Origin: a virus
IMG/VR virus record: IMGVR_UViG_3300045009_000924
Location: 1-64,000 of that record
DNA length: 64,000 nt
Strand: one strand, 5' to 3'
Made by a program: the position numbers and the translations under genes. The notes under the pieces were generated by a model. It was not told the DNA's origin. It searched no databases and saw nothing but the letters and a program-made list of their open reading frames with translations. This document shows, one piece after another, positions 33,883-45,800 of the stretch; within the stretch, counting starts at the first letter, position 1, and every line of letters starts with the position of its first letter.

Positions 33883-36800
33883 AAAATTGGGACAGAGGGA
33901 AAGCCAATTGGGGGAGATGGTGCAGTAACGGACCTGGTTAAGCGCCCAGAGGACAAGCCCCAGTTGCGGAGCGGTCCAGCGCGCCCCACCGATGAAAACT
34001 TTGTTCAGCCGCTTGATGAAAAACCCAAGCCGCAAAAACCAAAATCAAATGAACAAAGAAGAATTAAATCTGGAAGAAATCTGGCACGACATGGACTCGG
34101 CAGGGAACATGAACAAAAATTTGGTGTCAGCAGAGATGAAAAACAAAGAAGAGAAGATTTTGACAAAATAGTTCAAAATTGGATTGATTCAGGGTTCAAT
34201 TGGGAACAATCACCAAGAAGTTCATCTGACAAAAAAGTTTCAGAAAATTATCTTCGTGGTAAAGAAATGGGGAGAAATCAAGCTCGAGTTGCATGGAGGG
34301 GAACTAATAGGGGGAGCGGAAAGCGACCGGAAGGTTTCAATGAAAAAAATAAATCGAGCAAAGAGTATGCAGACTGGTTTTTTATGTATGCCGGTCACCT
34401 TGGAAATTTTGCACGAGCTCTAGATTCGAAAAAAATAAAAAACAGAGAAGAATATGATAAGGGAATAAAAAAGGGAATATCTGAACATTTTGCAGACAAG
34501 CTTCCAGATACTTCAAGTTGGGATATTGATAAAACAAAAAAATACAACAACTGGCTAAATGAATTCGGATATGAAACAAATGTTTCCGACGGAAGGCTTT
34601 CCTCCGGTGATTTGCGCGAACGAACCGCCAGGGGGGGACAAACAAAAATTGAAGGATTGGATGGGGGTTTTGACCCCGACAATCCATTTGGCGACGAAAA
34701 TATGCCATACGACTTGGGCTTTGATGTATACGACAAAATAATTGAAGAATTCCTGGGAGAGGAAACTCCGAAGAAATTTAGGCCAAAACAAGACGAACCG
34801 CAAGCCTGGAGTGATGAGGAAATATATCGAAGAAGAATGAGCGGTGCAACCCTACAGGAGGTTGCCGATATTCTCGGCTGGAGTCGCCAGGAAGTTAGAC
34901 AAGCAGAACAAAGACACATGTACTTCTTGCGAAGCGGCAAAAAAATCGAAAGACCAAAAAGACTTAATAAATTGAGAAAACGAAGAAAAGAAAATAAGGA
35001 AAAAGTAAAAGCATTAAAAGAAAAACAAAAAGCGGAAAAAGAAAAAGAAAAAACAGAAAGAATCGCCAAAGAAAAAGAAGAAGCAGAAAGAATCGCTCAA
35101 GAAAAATTAGACAGAGAAGAAAATCGCGGACGCCTTTCCTCTGGTGGAAATGAAAAATTAGATAACGCAGGGCCGGTTGGTCACGTACTCAGCCAGGTTT
35201 CCCCTCGGAGAGCAGAAAGACTTTCTTCTGGGGCCAATCTAAATGAAGCTGAATTGGAAAAATATTATGACAACATGAAGTTTCAAATTCTTTCTTCAAT
35301 ACAGGAAGCATTAAAAAATCCGGATTTGAAATTTGATAGACCATGGGCGCGCACTGACAATTATGCAAGAAACCCAACAAACAAAAGACGAAACGTAGCG
35401 GGAAGGGCATACGAGGGCAGCGGACAGTTAATTTTGTCCATGAAAGGTTTCACGCAAAAATACCCAGTGGCAAAATGGGCTGGGGCAAAGCAGTGGAAAG
35501 AAATTGGCGGGAGAATCAGAAAAGGCGAAGCACCAACATGGATTCTTGCCCCAACAATAAAAAACGGGAGAAGAACTGGCGAGTTCCACATGACGGCGGT
35601 GTACAACATTGCCCAAGTGGAAGGATTGCCACAGGCAATGTACAAGGCAATGCCAGATGTGATTTCAGAAGAACAAAGAGTACAAAACGTTCAAAATATA
35701 ATTAACGAAATCGGGCCAGTTGTTGAAGAAGGAAATTTCGGAGGTGCATTCTTCAATAACACAAGAGATACCATATTCATGCCTAAATTCGGACAATTTG
35801 ATAGCGCTGTTGATTATTACGCCACTTTGATGCACGAGATAACACACTGGACCGGCCACGAATCAAGACTTAGACGGAAAAAGGGGAAAATGACAGCTCC
35901 GGAGTTTTCCGACGAATTCAGGCAGTATGCGTTTGAGGAATTAATTGCTGAAATCGGCTCTTCTTTGATAATGGGAATGCTCGGAATAACGCACAAATTC
36001 AGACAAGACCATGGAACATATCTAAAAGAATGGGCAAGCCAATTGAGCACGGACCCAACCGCAATTAGGAGAGCAATGGTTGAAGCACAAAAAGCTGTTA
36101 ACTATGTCCTAAATCGCTCCGCGACGCTCAGAAGACTTGGTGGTTTTGAACCCGACGAAAGAAGAAGCGAAGGTGACCTCAAGTATGAAATTCCACTTAT
36201 TGAGGGAATGGTTGATTCTCCTTCGGTGCCCAGGGGTGGGGTTATTCGCGGAACATTTGAACAAATAGATGATGACGATTCAAGACTTTCATCCGGGAAA
36301 ATAGAAGATTTTGCAACTCGACCACACAAAGCTGGAAAAACGCACAAGATAGGAACAAGAGGCTGGAGCGCAATAGATAGACAAAACGGCGATAGAGAGG
36401 TTTATCACTATTCGACAATGATGGGAATCATACGAGGCAATGAATACTTTGAAATTTCAAAGGGCTGGGACTCCACATCAGACAAACAGGGAATAAATAA
36501 AATACTCAAAGCTCTGGGGCAAAAGGAACCAAGAAGAGCAGCAGAACTAGAAATTACAAACAGGCTCAACTCTGGCAAGATAGAAGATTTTGCAAACAGA
36601 CCACACGTCCCCAGCAGGCGAATAAAAGCAGGTAGCGGTGGGGCCTGGAGCTCTTTTGATTTGGCAAATGGTGATAGGGAAATTTACCACTACTCAACAA
36701 AAATGGGTTTTATACGAAACGGAGCATTTTACCAAGAATCCGATGGGTGGGGTTCTGTTTCCGACAAACAGGGAATAAATAAAATACTTAGAGCTTTGGG

Positions 36801-39800
36801 GCAAAAAAATGCCATAAGAGTTCAACAAATTGCAAACCTAAATACAGACGATGATGACAGATTTGTATCTTTGCCGAAAAAAGATGAAAATGGAAAAGTA
36901 ATAGACGCAACTGGGAGACTTTCGAGCGGCGGGGGAATCATAAACTCCGTAAAAAACCCCAAAGATAAAGACAAACAAATCAAAAGAACAGAAGACGTTT
37001 CATTTCAACTTGCTCACCAGCTTCCAAATGAGCCCACCCAGCAGCAAAAAGATATTATCGAAACTGCAATGATGGCCATAACCGGAAAATTGCGACCATA
37101 TAAAAATAAACAGGGAAGAATGGTGTACCCGGTCATATCCGTCCAAGCCGCAGCGGGAACGGGAAAAACAACAACACTCAAATGGCTTGCTAGAACATTA
37201 GACGATTTGTTTAATTTGGAAATTGGAAACGAAGCAGAAAGAAAAGAAAAATTAAGTTTTCTATCGCAAAGATTTGATGTTGATTTTTCGAAAATGACCG
37301 ATGAGCAAATAAAAAAGACAGTCGAAAGCTTAAAGGATAAGTATGGTTCTAAATCACTTTATTACGCCGTATTCAACGTAAAAAACCAAGAAGAGGCCGA
37401 AGCTGTTTTTCCACAAAATACCGGCGTAGCTACGCTCGACAAATTGGCACGATGGGGCGTGATGATGGGTGCTGCAAACGAAAAGTTTGGAGACCATATT
37501 GCAAGAAAGCTTACGGCAGCTGGGGCGAGAGTCGACAGGGCGAGAGATTTTGATGACCAAGGAAAACCGATAGGCGGCGCTGTAACCACACTCAAAAACG
37601 ATGGAACACCATATCAATTCACTTATGTCGACTACGCAACTGGCGAAAGAAAACAAACAGGGCCACACCCAACAGCAAAATTGCCAGACGGTTCACCCGC
37701 TGGGCAAAAGCCAACACTTGAACACACGGGATTAATAACTCTAGAAACAACAGATGATTTCCTGCGATTTCTAAAATTACAACCAGATTCAAGAAATCTT
37801 CCGGGTTCCGACAGATTGCCAGACCTGGATGGAATGACACTCGCCGAAATAATTAGGCATGCAGTAGAAAGATGGACACTAAGCACAGATGAAAAATTGT
37901 CAGCAAAGCATTTTTCTTATGATGAAGAAGACATTCTATCAAGGCAATCTGGCTATAACCAACGAGTTGCAACGGGACAGGCAACATTAGATGTTGGATA
38001 TGAACAAAAACTTGATGAGGTGGGTGACCCGGTTTTCGATGACGAGGGCAAACCAGTAATGGTGAGAGCGAAGGAAGCTATCGGGAGCACAGATTTCAAC
38101 CCGCGTTTTTGGGTACGCGTACAGGAGGACCCAGAAGCAAATATTCCTGAAGAATGGCTAAAAATGGGCCAAAAAGTTGTCGAGAATATATTGCAAGAGT
38201 TTTATGTAGACGAAAAAGGTAAAAAACAAAAAACACTTGTTCTTCCGAGCCAGGGGCAAATCGCAAAAATATTTGCTCTTTCAAACCCGGACCTTTCAGA
38301 AGCAAAATACATGGTCGGTCACGCAAAAGGTGTAACAAGGCGTGATGCAGTTCGCACAAGTGCTAAAGTCGGGGACGTAGTAGACAAAGACGGCAATGTT
38401 ATAAAAGATGTTAGAAAACTTCCTCCAGACTTTCCGTTGTGGATTGTTACTGCAATAGATGGTGCTGGTGCTATTGAAAAACCCAAAAAAGGAGGTAAAA
38501 CTCCAAGCGTTGAATCGTCCAAAAGAACTGCAACCATCAGAAGAGTATTTGCCGACCCATTAAGAAAATTGAATGCTTTATTTATTGATGAAGCACAAGA
38601 CCTTAACCCAACATTCATGTCAGTTCTTGAAAACAACAGAGATAAATTCCCAATAATTCTCGTTGGCGACGAAAGACAGTCCGTTTACAATTTCAGAAAT
38701 GCAGTAAATGCAATGGAGTTAATGGACCCAGATTATATTTTGCCGCTCAATGAATCATTTAGATTTGGTAATAGGCTAGCTCATCAAGCAAATATACTTC
38801 AAGCATATTTGAATCTTGACGATGAAGAACTTGCGGCGACAAGGGGCGAACTACCACCGCGAAGACAATGGGTGACGGGTCATCATCACATGCTTGTTGC
38901 GAAACAATTTGATGACGCAATAGAATTGCTTAAAAAATCAGATTCATTAGACAAAAGAGACAAAACAACGCTATTGAGAATTTTGAGCGCACTGGACAAA
39001 GAATTCAAATTGTCTCAAGAATTCACAGAAAAAACAAAATCACCAGAGTATGTTCTCATTACCGATGAGGGTATTTCAGCAAAAGACAAAATTAAATTTC
39101 TCGAAAAAAGAAAAGCTAGTGCCGTAGAAGAATCGGAAGGAAGAATACACAATCGATTTGCCTATGTGCTGGATGAAAATGGGCAAAGAATACCGGAACT
39201 CGACAGTGATGGCCAACCACAACGAGATAAAGACCACAATATTGTGTACAGAAGAGTTGGCCCACTACTTCCTAAAATTGGAGAAACTTTTGCATTTCTT
39301 GCTGGCACAAATGAGGAATTAATACAAAAAGCATTTGAGTACGCCCAACTTTTGAACAACGAAGTCCAGATGGAAACACTTGCATGGATTATTAGAAATC
39401 CCGGCAAGACTCCACCACCAGGGCTTGTTCCTCAAATAACTATCGCTCCCAAAAAATTCGACGATATTCTTACGTTTCTTAAGCACTACGCCTGGGTTTT
39501 GGATAGCGCAAAGGGACGTGCAGGAAAAAAACCGCCCAAATCTCCATTTATAGGAAACCTGTGGACTAGAGAACAAATTAAAAGAGAAGCTTTAAGGCCG
39601 GGCAAAACACAGCTTAGAACAATGTGGAGAATACTTCACCCCCGCAACGGCCAACCAATGCACCCACGAAGACTTATACACCTAATGGAGGGAGGAATGC
39701 GAAGAACTGGTGTTTTGGGACCAGACGGCCGAGAGACACTTGTGTTCGAACCAGCAGTCATTCTCCCTGAACGCAAGGTACTAAAAATTGAAACACAATT

Positions 39801-42800
39801 TCATTTTCTTCATGCAAAAAAAGAAAAAGGCGAATTAAGCATCGAAGAATTGAAAAATCAACCAACAACAAAATTAAGCAACAGAGCAGACGTAACCGAC
39901 ACCTCTCTTAATAAAGTGACCGTGTTGGCTGGCAAAGGCAAAGGCGACTCTGCGCAACAGTCGGATATTCACTGGCATCTTGAAATGGAACAACAAGATA
40001 GCAGTGGTAAATGGAAAGTAATTGACGGAACATGGGACCACAACTCCAAAAAACCAGGACGATGGACTGGGCGAGTCATACTAACTGGACAGGGACTCAG
40101 TGGCTCAAAGTTAAGGGGAGGCGGACAAGGTAAACGAAGACCAGCTGGGTATTATCAAGAAGATGTAAAAAGAATAACCACAAGAGACCCCAGATTCAAA
40201 AAATATTTTGTTTATGAAGAAAGCATGGGAGTGATTAGGCGTGCCGCCGCTGCAGGGCAGGGTGAAACAACTTCACGAAACGACCAATATGCGATAGACA
40301 TAAAAGACGTTGATGGAAGCGAAGAAAGACTGTCAGAAATAATACGGGAAGTTTCACAGGAAATACTCAAAGCGGCAAACACAAATGGGGCAGATGCAAC
40401 GATAACGACAGCGCAACTATTTAAAGGACTCGAAGCACATACCATCGTGATAGGTGAGGCTTTCCAAAATGCATTTGACGAAGAAAGAGAAGCGTTTAAA
40501 AGAGTCGGTAAAAAATCACCACAAATGAGAGAAATGTTGAATACTGTATATGTCGCTTTAACTAGAGCAGAAAAACAAATTGACATTGGCGAAAGAATCG
40601 CCAAACTTTATTTTAATAGAGATAGCAGGCGGCGAGCCATAGACCACATAAATGACGAAATTGCAAAACTTAGAAAATCTGGAAAGCCAGAAGATTTGAC
40701 ACTTGCAGATGCTCTCGAAATTCCCCAAAATCATTTTTACGGCATTGATGACGACGACCCGAGAAGACCAGGACTACCAACCCCCACCTCACGGTCGGAT
40801 GATGACGATACACGGGTGAATGAGGAGGCAGATAATGCCGAAATAGAAGTAGATAATGCCGAACTAGAAGAGGATGAAAACATAGTTCCCAACAAAGATA
40901 ATGATGATGATGATGGGGAACCAACTGTTGATGAAGACAACATTGCCGGCAAGGATGATGAACAAAATGAGGATGAAACCTCTTATGTCAACTCTGGCAG
41001 GGTGAGCTCCGGAAGAGAAAATAACATAGTGGCAGTGTTGGGCAACCGGCCACGACGAGGAGTTCTCTCTCGGGAAGCTCAAAAAATTTGGGATACAAAC
41101 TTCCCCGAGCAATTGAATAAAATAATAAAAAATAACAATAAAAATGATGTATTGTCCCTTTATTCAGATACAACAAAATCAGAAATATCAAAAATATATA
41201 GAGGAAAAAATCGCTCATCGACTTTTTCGGAGAACCCGGATTTGGGGTTGGACCCAGACCACGAAGAGACGGAGTTTGATTTCTTCAATGTAAACCAAAA
41301 AGATTTTGAAAAAGCAAACAAGTTAATTAATCGGGTCGGCAAAGTATCAAATGTTGTCTGGGCACTGAAAAATTCAAACGATAAAAATTCAAGTCCCAAA
41401 ACACAGCTGGCTGCGAAAAAAATACTCAATGATGCACGGTATGACCGACTTTCATCTGGCAGGGCCGACAGAAGAGTAATTAAGAGTCTTGACGACGTCA
41501 AACAAAACATGAAGTATGACCACAGCAGGGCTGCGGATTACAAAATGACGGACGAGCAAATAAATATATCCGATGCAGTAATGACAGGGGACAACATTGT
41601 TGTTCGAGCCCTTGCGGGAACTGGAAAAACCTCAACCTTGCTGTCGACCGCAAAACGATTGCTTGACCAAGAGCCAGACAAGAGAATTGTCTATTTGACG
41701 TTTACAAGAAAAATGGCAGAAGAAGCAAGAAAAAAATTTAAAGATTACCCCAATGTTGAAGTTAGAACTTGGGACTCCGTTGGATTTGGAATTATTGGAA
41801 CAAACGAAAAACTTGCACGAAAAACAAATTCACAAAATCCAGGAATAATCGGCGTCGGAAATAATGAAGATGTTGCTAACCATTACGGATTTCAGGATGA
41901 TTTTGAACAAATTCAAGTAAAAAACAAACAGGGAGATTTGGTTCCAGAAACTGTTGGCTTAACCAGAAGACAAAGAGCTGCACTAATGGCAAGAGCGGCA
42001 ACAGAATTTTCAACTGGAAAAAATCAAAAAACTAACAGACCCTATACGGAAATGAACAAATCTCTAATTGGAATCGCTGCTTCTAAAATGGGGATAAATA
42101 GACTCAGTGACAGACAAATCGAAGAACTCGTCCGTCAAGCTCAAAAATTTTGGAACGATTCATTCGATGAAAATAGTCCACTGGAAATGTCAAGAAGTTA
42201 TATTTTGAAAAAATGGTCATTAACAAACCCCGACCTTGGCACTGGCGCTGGTATGAAAAAAAATGTTGATGGCAATGACATAATTTTCTTCGATGAAGCA
42301 CAAGATGCCAATCCGGTGATGACTGATGTCATTAGAAATCAAAAAATTCAATGGATAGCGGTGGGCGACAGTAATCAAGCAATTTATGAATTCAGGGGCG
42401 CCGTTGACGAATTGGAAGACCTTGAAGCTCCATATCAACTAACGCTCACAAAAACATTTAGATTTGGCAAAGAAATACAGGCTATTGCAAACAGATTTCT
42501 CAAAGCTCATGAAACAAAACTGACAAACGAAGAAGACGAAACACCAATATTCGCAAAATTGAGAATCGACGCAGCTGGTCCAGAGGGAATAATTCTCGAT
42601 TCCGAGGAAATGTTTCCCAAAGGAATTGCCGTTTCTGCAACTAGGGAAACAAAGAAAAATGGAAGTAAGGAAACACTTGCATTTTTGTCACAAACAAATG
42701 CAAAATCTTTTGAAAGAATAATTAATGAACAAGACAATGGTCGAAAAACAGGGTCAACAACTACATTTAAGAATGACCTGACCGGAATGATTGACCACAT

Positions 42801-45800
42801 GGAATGGTTGCAGGGTGGTAAGAAGACTGAAAAACCTAAGAATGTATTTCCGCCGCTGTGGAGCGTAAAAAATTGGGACGAACTTGCCAAGGCCGCAGGC
42901 CCACTTGGAGAGGGGGGAGCAACCGAGCTAGGAGGGGGAGCACCGGAAGAATCAGTTGAAAATGTCGACGTAAGTCAACAGGCACTTACCGCTTACAGAT
43001 TATTTGCTAAATATAACTTTAACTGGTCAAAAATGAGACAACATGTAGCAAATATACAAACACTTGATGGCGGAGATGTAATAAGTAGAAAGATAACTGC
43101 TGCAGATTTGCTCGATGAATTTGAACCAGTGGAAATTGTTGATGGCGGAGTTTTGTCGGCAAGCTGGAACCCACGAACAAAACAAATTGTTTTGAAAAAC
43201 GAGGGGGGAGATTGGGGGCAATTCACTGCTTACAAAGACCTATTGATAAAAGGCAAATACAAATTTACCTGGGGGGACCCAGCCGGTAAATACGGCAGAA
43301 AAACAGAACAACCAGGATGGCACCTGGAAGTTCCCAATGTTGATGCTGCTGCTTCAACTCTCAATAATCTTGCTAAAGATATTGAAATTGGTATACCGGG
43401 TGGTGATTCTCCGGAGTTTTCTTCACTTCAAACTTTTTCCCCCATTGTTGAGGGGAGCGGGAGCATACCCAATTATTTGAGCGGCGCGAAATACATCGAT
43501 GATAAAAGAAACACAAAAACAGTTAACTCCGAAATAACACTTCGTTTCAAGCGAGCAGATGGAAAATTTGTTGCCGTGGCGGATGGAAACACATTCCAAG
43601 TAAAAAACGTACTCAAGGGACAAGACCCCAAAACCAAAAAGTCAACATTTGCATGGTCGTCAAAAGATAAACCCCAATTTGGCGAACCAAATAAATGGGT
43701 TACCTCAGCAGACACAATTGAGGAATTGTACGAAAAACTTGAAAACCTCCGAAAAGTTAATAATTTAAGCGGTGGTTCCTCCTTCTTGCTGCAACCAACA
43801 CCATTGCAGGGGGCGGCGAAGAATAGTGTTGACATAGTTGCGCAAACAGCACATAGGTCCAAAGGACTGGAATTCGACAATGTTATTTTGGCGGGTGATT
43901 TCAAGGCACCGAAATGGGAGGAACTAGCTGAGGAATTAATAGTAAAAATGCAAAAAGATGGAAGAGTTATATCTAAAGAAGACATTGGTTCTCTTAAGGA
44001 ATTTTTGGAACTTCTTACACCCAAAGAGAGAGAAGAATTTAAGAAAAAGATAATTAAATCGATGGGAGCTGAAGAAATTCGATTGCAATATGTTGCCGCA
44101 ACAAGGGCAATGCGAAGACTTGTTCCGGGTTCACTTTCATGGATATTCGACGTCACCGACAATGAGGACGAAGAATTTAAAAAAGTGGACATTTCGAAAC
44201 CAAAGACACCAACAAGAAGAGCGGAAAGAAGAAATAGAAACACACAAGAGGGGGATGACAGGGTCTCGTCTGGCAGAGACCGAGACGAATCTGAAATTGA
44301 CCCCGATTATCCAATCGCAACAGAGGAAGAGCGTAGACAGAACGAATATGAAATGGGCCTGGATAATGAGGTAGACGAAAGAATTAGAGAAGGAGACAAA
44401 AAGAGCAGGAGACAGATAGAAAAGGAAATAAACCAAAGAGACGTAGATGCTGGAGATGAACAGGCAAAAGTAAAACAAAGAGAAATTATCGATAGAGATA
44501 AAAGATTGCAAAGTTCTGAAATTGACCCCGATTATCCAATCGCAACAGAGGAAGAGCGTAGACAGAACGAATATGAAATGGGCCTGGATAATGAGGTAGA
44601 CGAAAGAATTAGAGAAGGAGACAAAAAGAGCAGGAGACAGATAGAAAAGGAAATAAACCAAAGAGACGTAGATGCTGGAGATGAACAGGCAAAAGTAAAA
44701 CAAAGACAAATTATCGATAGAGATAAAAGATTGCAAAGTGGCGCTGACCAAACGACAGAAGAGGGAAGGCTGGCAAGAAGAAACAGAAAAAACAATAATA
44801 TTGACGATTCTGGCGATGGGCGAATCAGCAGTGGCCGCGACACGGTGTCTGCTCGAATCGTAGAAAAAATGCACGGCTTTAGTGCTGACAATGATGAAAA
44901 TGAATCGGCGAGACGCGCATGGGAGAGAATAAAAGAAAAAGGTTGGTTGATTGACCCATCGGGTGTCACTGGCGAGGGAATAGACAAAAAGAAAATCGAA
45001 TCAACATCTATTGGAATGGCAAATATTGGTTCGAGAATAGCCGCCAGAAACAGAAAAATAAAAATTGGTGACATATCAAAAAATAATCCTGATTCAGCAA
45101 ATCAAGAAACATGGATGCTTCCTGTTGAAAAACTTAAAAAAATGATACGAATACCCACCAAATGGGACCCCGAAACTGGCGACGTAATTGAAAGACGGGA
45201 ATTAAGTAGCGCAGAATTGGGGACAATGCTCAATTTGACTATTAGCGAATCCAGAAAATTAAATTCACCCAATGCGGGATTGTCGTTTAATGATGTCATG
45301 TATTTGATTGCAGAAATCGGAAACGAGCCAAGATTTGATTCATGGAGACTTTTCTCGCCGACAACTCTTGATGAATCTGGAGTTTCCGAATCAGACTATA
45401 TGCAGAGAGCTATAGATAATTTAGGAAGAGCAAAACTTAGGGAGAGATTTGTTCTGGAAACATTTGGCAAAGATGCATTCCCCATGTACATCGGGAGAAA
45501 CGAAAAAAATAGGATATCCCAATCCGAATATGAAAAAATGGACTCTGATAAAAGATTTGAATATGGTGGAATTTTTAAAGATGATGGTTCTTCGGAAGAT
45601 GCAAATACGGAATTGATGTATGAAGGAATGCGGTCTGATTCCCCAATTCCATTCACGCAAAATATAAATAAAACAAATACGACAACGCCAATTTCTCCCG
45701 TTTCTTCAAATGCAAAAACAATGAGAGCAGAATTCAGATTGAGCGAATTATTGGCAGCTCTGGGAATATCGGGAGAAGAAACAATTGCCGAAAAAGATAA

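Noticed and set aside
36931-41013. Intein as the reason for the huge insertions in helicase I
   Set aside because: No N-terminal Cys/Ser splice block, no HN-Cys end and no homing-nuclease motif were seen.
44137-44874. Minus-strand open frame with a duplicated hydrophobic segment
   Set aside because: It is a shadow of the 225-bp tandem repeat in the polyprotein; the plus frame has the coherent protein.
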